NCBI GenBank assembly: GCA_018340375.1
Contig: JAFFJZ010000014.1
Coordinates: 2,542,001 to 2,606,000 of the forward strand
DNA from: Gonatopus flavifemur
Taxonomy: Eukaryota > Arthropoda > Insecta > Hymenoptera > Dryinidae
Direction: 5' to 3'
Length of the DNA stretch: 64,000 bases
Both the position numbers and the translations under genes were made by a program. Of this stretch, positions 58,895 through 64,000 are shown piece by piece. The notes below the pieces were generated by a model that saw only the letters and a list, made by a program, of their open reading frames with translations, made no database searches and was not told the DNA's origin. Numbering within the stretch: the stretch's first letter is position 1; each line of letters starts with the position of its first letter.

Positions 58895-61138
58895 CAAACT
58901 TATGCTCTCATTCAACACTGTAAATTAAAGTCCATTGCAATTCAGATTTAAATCGCGGACGAATGAATATATCAAATATTCATATCATTGGTCATCGAGA
59001 TTTGCGCCTTATTCATATATTTTTCAATACGATGTGAAAAAACTGGTGAAGAAAAAAGTTCCGATTGCGCGAATGATTGATGTATAGCAAAATAATTCAT
59101 TTATGCGAGTTCCGAACGTAGAGGTAACGGAGAAACAACGTGGATCACCAGACGTGAATGCCATTACAATTTTTCTATTTCGTAACGCATCCACCTGGTA
59201 TCTCCGTATCATCCACCCTTTGTCCACGTCGTAGCGATGTTTCGGAGAACGGACATTTCTCCACTGCTCCTCCGTTGCCTCTACGTTCCTCCACCTTATA
59301 TCTCCGGCGCATCTCCGGATGATGCGTGGATCATCCACCATTCTTCTCCGTCGCATCTACGTAGGTGTCTTGTGCGGGTGATTTATTTATTATAAATACG
59401 AAATGTAAAAATTTTGAAATTCAATGCTGATGTCATGTCGTACAGACAAGAGAGGTCGAAGAGGTCCGCAATGAAATTTTGATCATCGATTATGTCGTTT
59501 TCTTTGAGAATCCAATGGGAAAGGAAAATGTTCTGCAGACTTTTTGGAAATCACAATCAATCTTCATTTCAAGAGGACGCAGTCAATAGATTTTGAACAA
59601 AGACCTATGAACTACGTGGAATTCACAATGTTATCCACTAATACGGCTCTTTAATGTACTCTTGAAGATACGTGTTGGATAAGGAGGAGAAAAGAACTTC
59701 TCAAAATAGTAAATAGCAGGGCACAACTTCAGCTGCATTGGGTCAATTCTGAATTGAATGCGATATTTTGATGTACATTCGAAAAAGATTCGTCGAACTG
59801 ACCACTCTCTCAATCTATGTTTATTGAGAATTTCAAAAATTGGATATTTTAACAAAGGAATCCAAACAAGTTCAACTTGTACATTCTATGCACACTAATG
59901 CAAAAATTTGTGAATTCTATACAAAAAAATTCGAAAGCAATTGGGACACCTAATACATTCAATTCATTACACTTTTTACATCATGTTCAAATAAAATTTA
60001 TCATTCAAATCATTTTAAGATAACATTGTGTCCCAATTTCGATGAGGAGTGTAGTGAATCTAATATAAATGTATGTGCTATCACTTGCTTACAAATTTTT
60101 GTATTAAATCTAACGCATGAGTGCTCAAGCGTTGATTAAAATGGATTTTACAGTCCATACACATAGAATAATTATGAGGTATCTGACAAACGTTTTTGTT
60201 ACACAAGTATATTATGTACATATTTGTTGGATTGACAACCAAGTATTCGTAGACATCGATTAATTTTTTTGATAAAAATCCGCAATTATTTAGTTGCAAA
60301 CATTATACCCTACTGTAAAATTTTTGTAAAAATGTATAAATTGATTCTACTAATTTCAATTCTGTCATGTATTGTTATGAAATTCAATATGCGCATTCAA
60401 AAATGTTGCTGAAATTTGAATTTTTATGAAAACGAATTAGTAATTGAATAACAAAATATTGAATGATTGGAAACCCAAAAATGTAGTGGTATATTCTTTA
60501 AATCATGTTTCCAGTTACAAGGAGTAAATTCAAGAAGGTAAATAATCATAATTTATCAGATTTTGCGAGTGTGAATTTTCTATTCGTTTTTATAAACGAT
60601 CCAAACTTCAAGATTATCATTAGAAACAGCATCTGTGGCATTCCATTGAATCTTATAAGGTTTGTAAAATTCGATGTGATGTAACCTGACACTGACAGAT
60701 TCCCTCGTCAAATCCCATTCAAATAGATGCAACTCAAAAATTAATATTGTTCTTCTTAGACTTTTTCAGACTTTATCATGAGTCGGGTAATTAATTCTAA
60801 CTTGGAATGCACAATCATGAAGCGCACATAGGATCATGCTTTCACGAATAAGTTGAATTCCCTAATCATTTCTGGATATTGGACAATAAAATGATGGAGA
60901 AATTGGAAGAAGGGATGAAAAGAATACCTAAAGGCGTTCCAACAGCGACATAGTTCTGGGTGTCCGAGGTTTTCCTTTGGAATCTGGTAATCAGCAGATG
61001 AACAATTAGGTTTGATTCAAGTATATTCACACAGATTCATCTTCCAATGTTTCATGAAATTGTGTACAAATATATACAGGAACCAAAAAATCATCAAACC
61101 CTCATTCGTGAGCATCGGTACATCCATAAAATCCCCTA
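58895..61138. other. No gene; degenerate CTCC/CATC repeats
   Basis: At 59180-59370, CATCCACC, TCTCCG and TCTACGT words repeat in tandem-like fashion. They create a 110-codon frame on the minus strand that I do not take as a gene. The rest is AT-rich. Confidence 0.4.
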
Positions 61139-61332
61139 CACGGAGGAAATCCTACAATACTGAGTACTCTAGCCGACACGACTTAAGAGCCGTTTTTCTA
61201 CATTATTCTCTACTGCGGAGACATGACTGGTTCGTGTTACTACAGTAACCAGCAGTATTGAAATGATTTTTCCTCATAACACGAGCCAATCGTGTCAGCT
61301 ACAGTACTCGGTGTTGTAGGATTTTCTCCGTG
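61139..61332. mobile_element. 194 bp MITE with TA target site
   Basis: Ends CACGGAGGAAATCCTACAAT and the counterpart ending GGATTTTCTCCGTG, each beside TA. AGTACTC and GACACGA also pair. Confidence 0.8.
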
Positions 61333-62778
61333 TACAGACACGCTTATGAAAGCACCTAAATTCGTCCTGAATGTGCAATCTTGACTATACAATTGATTAC
61401 CGTACATTTAACATTTACAAGGGATGTATGATTTGGAGAACAAGTTGCGGCAAAACTTCATATGTCTCTTTGGATACTCGAGTTTTTCGAAACCAGGACA
61501 TTGTGATGCGGAATTCTAATATTTTTTCTCATCTTTTCTACGATAATAATTTTACAAATATGGAAATTGGCAGTAAGTCACATTTTGGATCAAGAGGTAA
61601 CTGTTGGATTGCGATGTCTGTATTTTTTCACACGGATTGAGCGGATATCAGTGCTGAAGATGAGCTGATTTGCTGTGTACGATTCTCCGAAGAAGGTGGA
61701 ATATAATTGAAATATCTCGATGTAACTGCATTCTTTGATTCTCACAAAACTGGTACCCCCTTGAGTTCCTTGAAGAAGGAAACTTGTGACATGACGTTGA
61801 GGGTCATGGAACATTAGAAAACGGACATTTTGCTACGGAGTCTTTGAATAATTAAGCAACGGTTACAAATTCCCAATATGAAGCAACAAAGTACACTGCT
61901 AGGACTTGGCTCTAAATATAAATCCAACGCCCAAAGCATATTCCTGAACATGAAAAAATAAGGTATAAAAATTATTGATACTTGTAGGTTAATATGTTCA
62001 TAATCGTGTGCATGATTCTTAGGAATCATTTGCAGTTCCAATTTCATATTGAAAGCTCAATTTTAGCGATGCATTTCATTACTGCGGATTTGAAATTTGT
62101 ATTTATTGTTTAGTTGATCAGAAAGTACGTAGCAAAATTTTGCTCATTCCTTAAAGGACTCCATGGTTCTTGAGTGAATTGAAAACGTTTTGAAGATCCT
62201 TCAATATCATCGAAATATCTACTTACATCCCATATCCAAGAGTAAGCAATGGAACAGGAATCAATCAGATCCAGGAATGGAGTGACAGTCATGTACATGT
62301 GGTGTTTCACGTAACAATATGAAATAATTTGCAGATTGAACGAAATAAATTACGTATTTTACATATATGTGGAAAACAAAATCGGTTATGATGCGTCATT
62401 TCCACAATCTGTTCAGTGTCACTGCTCTCCCTAACAGATTTTACTGACACGTATCACTGTGGTGTGATGTACTTAATACATAGATCCTGCACATTTATTG
62501 TACGGTATCAACAATATCTCTTAAATCATAATGCTTTGAATTTTATAATATTTTATAAAGGGTTTTACCAAATTTCGTTTGATCTTATAGAAAACTCGGA
62601 CCTGTGTAGTAATATTACTACTACCAAAATCTTCCTTTTACATTAAAAAAAAAAAAAACAAGCTTCAGAGACTAGTTCTTCTTCATAAAAACTTATTGGT
62701 ATTGACAGCTTTGTGTGAACAATTTCCTTAAATTGGTTGTGCCTTAATTGATTTTTGTTGTTTTTATGTATATCATTT
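61333..62778. other. No gene seen
   Basis: Short frames without motifs. It must contain the 3' UTR of the CoA-transferase gene. A run of A lies at 62644-62658. Confidence 0.4.
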
Positions 62779-62963
62779 CTATGGTTCTGGCATAACTTTC
62801 AAACGTTCGTATGCAGCTTTTTCAAGAGCATCTCTGTGGTTAGGATGAGCAACTTGAATTAAAGCATAGGCTCTTTGCTGAAGATTTTTACCGAATAAAC
62901 TTGCAATTCCGTGTTCCGTTACCACGTATCGAACCACTGCTCTGTTTGTAACAACACCAGCAC
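62779..62963 (-). CDS. CoA-transferase gene, last exon
   Basis: Acceptor TTTTTACAG|GTGCTGG. It encodes [20 protein letters not shown] to VMPEP and stop. Confidence 0.9.
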
Positions 62964-63927
62964 CTGTAAAAATGATCAATTTTCAATAGAGATAAGAATA
63001 ATAATCCATTCATACATATGACATATTTTATTTTATACAGTACTGCGTACCTAGTTTGAGAACCGGTGCAATTTTACTTTCCCCTTTGGCTGTAGTTGAT
63101 TGTAATGCAATTATTGGTTTACCGCAACGATCTTCGCTCATGGCGGCTCCACTAATGAAGTCTAATTGTCCTCCAAAACCAGAGTACATTCTAGTACCGA
63201 TACTGTCCGAACAAATCTGGCCTGTGAGATCAACTTCGATACATGAATTGATTGCAGTCATTTTTGGCTGTTTCGCAATTATTCGAGGATCATTAACGTA
63301 ATCTACTACCAACATCTCTGCAACAAACGTGTACAGATAGGTGAATAGATAGATAGATAGATAGATGGATGGATAAATGGATGGACGGATGGATGGACGG
63401 ATGGATGGATGGACGGACGGACGGACGGACGGACGGATGGATGGATGGATGGATGGATGGGTAAATTCAAATTTTGATGTTAAAATTATTCAAAACTCGA
63501 GTGATATATTCGATGAACCAACCTATAAATGGATTGTTGTGCATAAAATCATAGAGTTTTTGAGATCCTACGCAAAATGATCCAACAATACGACCTTTGT
63601 GCACTTTTTTCCTGTTATTTGTTATGCAACCTTTTTTCACAAGGTCAACAACGCCATCGCTAAACATTTCACTATGAACTCCAAGATCTTTATGATCACC
63701 AAGTTGAGAGAGTACAGCATCTGGGATACTACCGATCCCTAATTGCAATGTTGCACCATTTTCAACAAGATTTTCAGCGATGTGTCTACCGATTTCTTGT
63801 TCCTCTTTCGAAGGTGGTTTCACAGCATGGGCAGGAAGTGGAGCATCGTGTTTTACTGCATAATCTAAATGACTAACGTGAATCACTGCATCTCCAAAAG
63901 TTCTTGGCATATGTTTGTTTACTTGTG
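62779..63927 (-). CDS. 4-hydroxybutyrate CoA-transferase / acetyl-CoA hydrolase family, 3' part
   Basis: Three exons on the minus strand: 63524-63927, 63051-63317 and 62779-62963. All are GT-AG and phase 1. The frame continues upstream past the window edge (the exon opens CACAAGTAAACAAAC, phase 1). Exon order gives [40 protein letters not shown], then after the first junction [31 protein letters not shown] with the family's catalytic Glu, and [13 protein letters not shown]. It ends in [20 protein letters not shown] and KVMPEP before the stop. Family members swap CoA between acids such as acetate and 4-hydroxybutyrate, probably in mitochondria. The targeting end is outside the window. About 285 aa are visible and all are intact. 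Confidence 0.9.
63051..63317 (-). CDS. CoA-transferase gene, middle visible exon
   Basis: Acceptor TTGTTGCAG|AGATG, donor CTAG|GTACGC. It carries the catalytic-Glu motif [10 protein letters not shown]. Confidence 0.9.
63344..63461. repeat. GATA/GATG/GGAC tetranucleotide microsatellite
   Basis: GATA units give way to GGAT and GGAC units in an intron of the CoA-transferase gene. Confidence 0.95.
63524..63927 (-). CDS. CoA-transferase gene, first visible exon
   Basis: Acceptor GTTTTACAG|CACAAG, donor TTATAG|GTTGGT. It encodes [16 protein letters not shown] to HNNPFI. The split codon restores Glu at the next junction. Confidence 0.88.
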
Positions 63928-64000
63928 CTGTAAAACACCACAGTTTAATTACAATTATTTTACAAACTAGATGTTTGTAAGTATCATCATAAATTAGGAA

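Noticed and set aside
59024..59356. 110-codon Arg-rich minus-strand frame
   Set aside because: Generated by degenerate CTCC/CATCC repeats. No domain.
63377..63580. Plus-strand frame of MDGRMDG repeats
   Set aside because: Translation of the intron microsatellite.
1..64000. tRNA, rRNA or riboswitch
   Set aside because: I saw no cloverleaf or rRNA core sequence. The only tRNA-like string is the copia primer-binding site. A tRNAscan-SE run would settle it.

Overview
The window looks like intron- and transposon-rich insect nuclear DNA. It is AT-rich, has GT-AG introns, and carries an animal-type CoA-transferase gene and a DUF4806-type gene of a kind seen in insects. It is crowded with copia, LINE, Tc1/mariner and MITE copies. 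A hymenopteran, perhaps a parasitoid wasp, is my best guess, but this is inference only. I see no tRNA, rRNA or CRISPR array, and nothing bacterial.

Host-like genes. (1) A plus-strand gene spans 25975-55029 and encodes about 441 aa in six exons (25975-26191, 31868-32077, 35889-36077, 43558-43774, 54404-54566, 54701-55029). Every junction agrees in codon phase. Its C-terminal half reads as a DUF4806 domain, and one base appears to be missing in exon 4. Its introns have swollen by transposon insertion. (2) The 3' part of a minus-strand 4-hydroxybutyrate CoA-transferase/acetyl-CoA hydrolase family gene lies at 62779-63927 in three exons and runs off the right edge. (3) Two related small genes of about 107 and 114 aa (1635-2100 and 30011-30674) each appear to form their ATG across a splice junction (A|TG).

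Left third (4281-22121). This is one huge inverted repeat. The left arm is 4281-8960 and the right arm 15504-22121, around a 6.5 kb spacer. The outer 3.3 kb of the arms is almost identical and the inner part is more diverged. Each arm is itself a decayed fold-back and carries smaller MITEs. A DD41D Tc1/mariner element with 449 bp terminal inverted repeats (15542-17753) sits in the right arm. A decayed LINE with a perfect 17 bp target duplication (10169-14819, minus) sits in the spacer. The right outer junction cuts a transposase-like reading frame (22121-22696).

Middle (22.7-44 kb). This part holds many MITEs with clear 8 bp or TA target duplications, a 1.26 kb palindrome (26609-27869) whose relative was the LINE's target, an 825 bp fold-back (30987-31811), a 1.8 kb TIR element (33980-35792), and a nearly intact copia element (36734-41324, minus) with 5 bp target duplications and two similar LTRs.

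Right (44-63 kb). The outer ends of a fold-back related to 30987-31811 lie at 44095 and 51321, flanked by an 8 bp duplication. About 6.2 kb of nested palindromes and a THAP-domain pseudogene have been inserted inside it. More palindromic repeats follow up to 61.3 kb, then the CoA-transferase gene.
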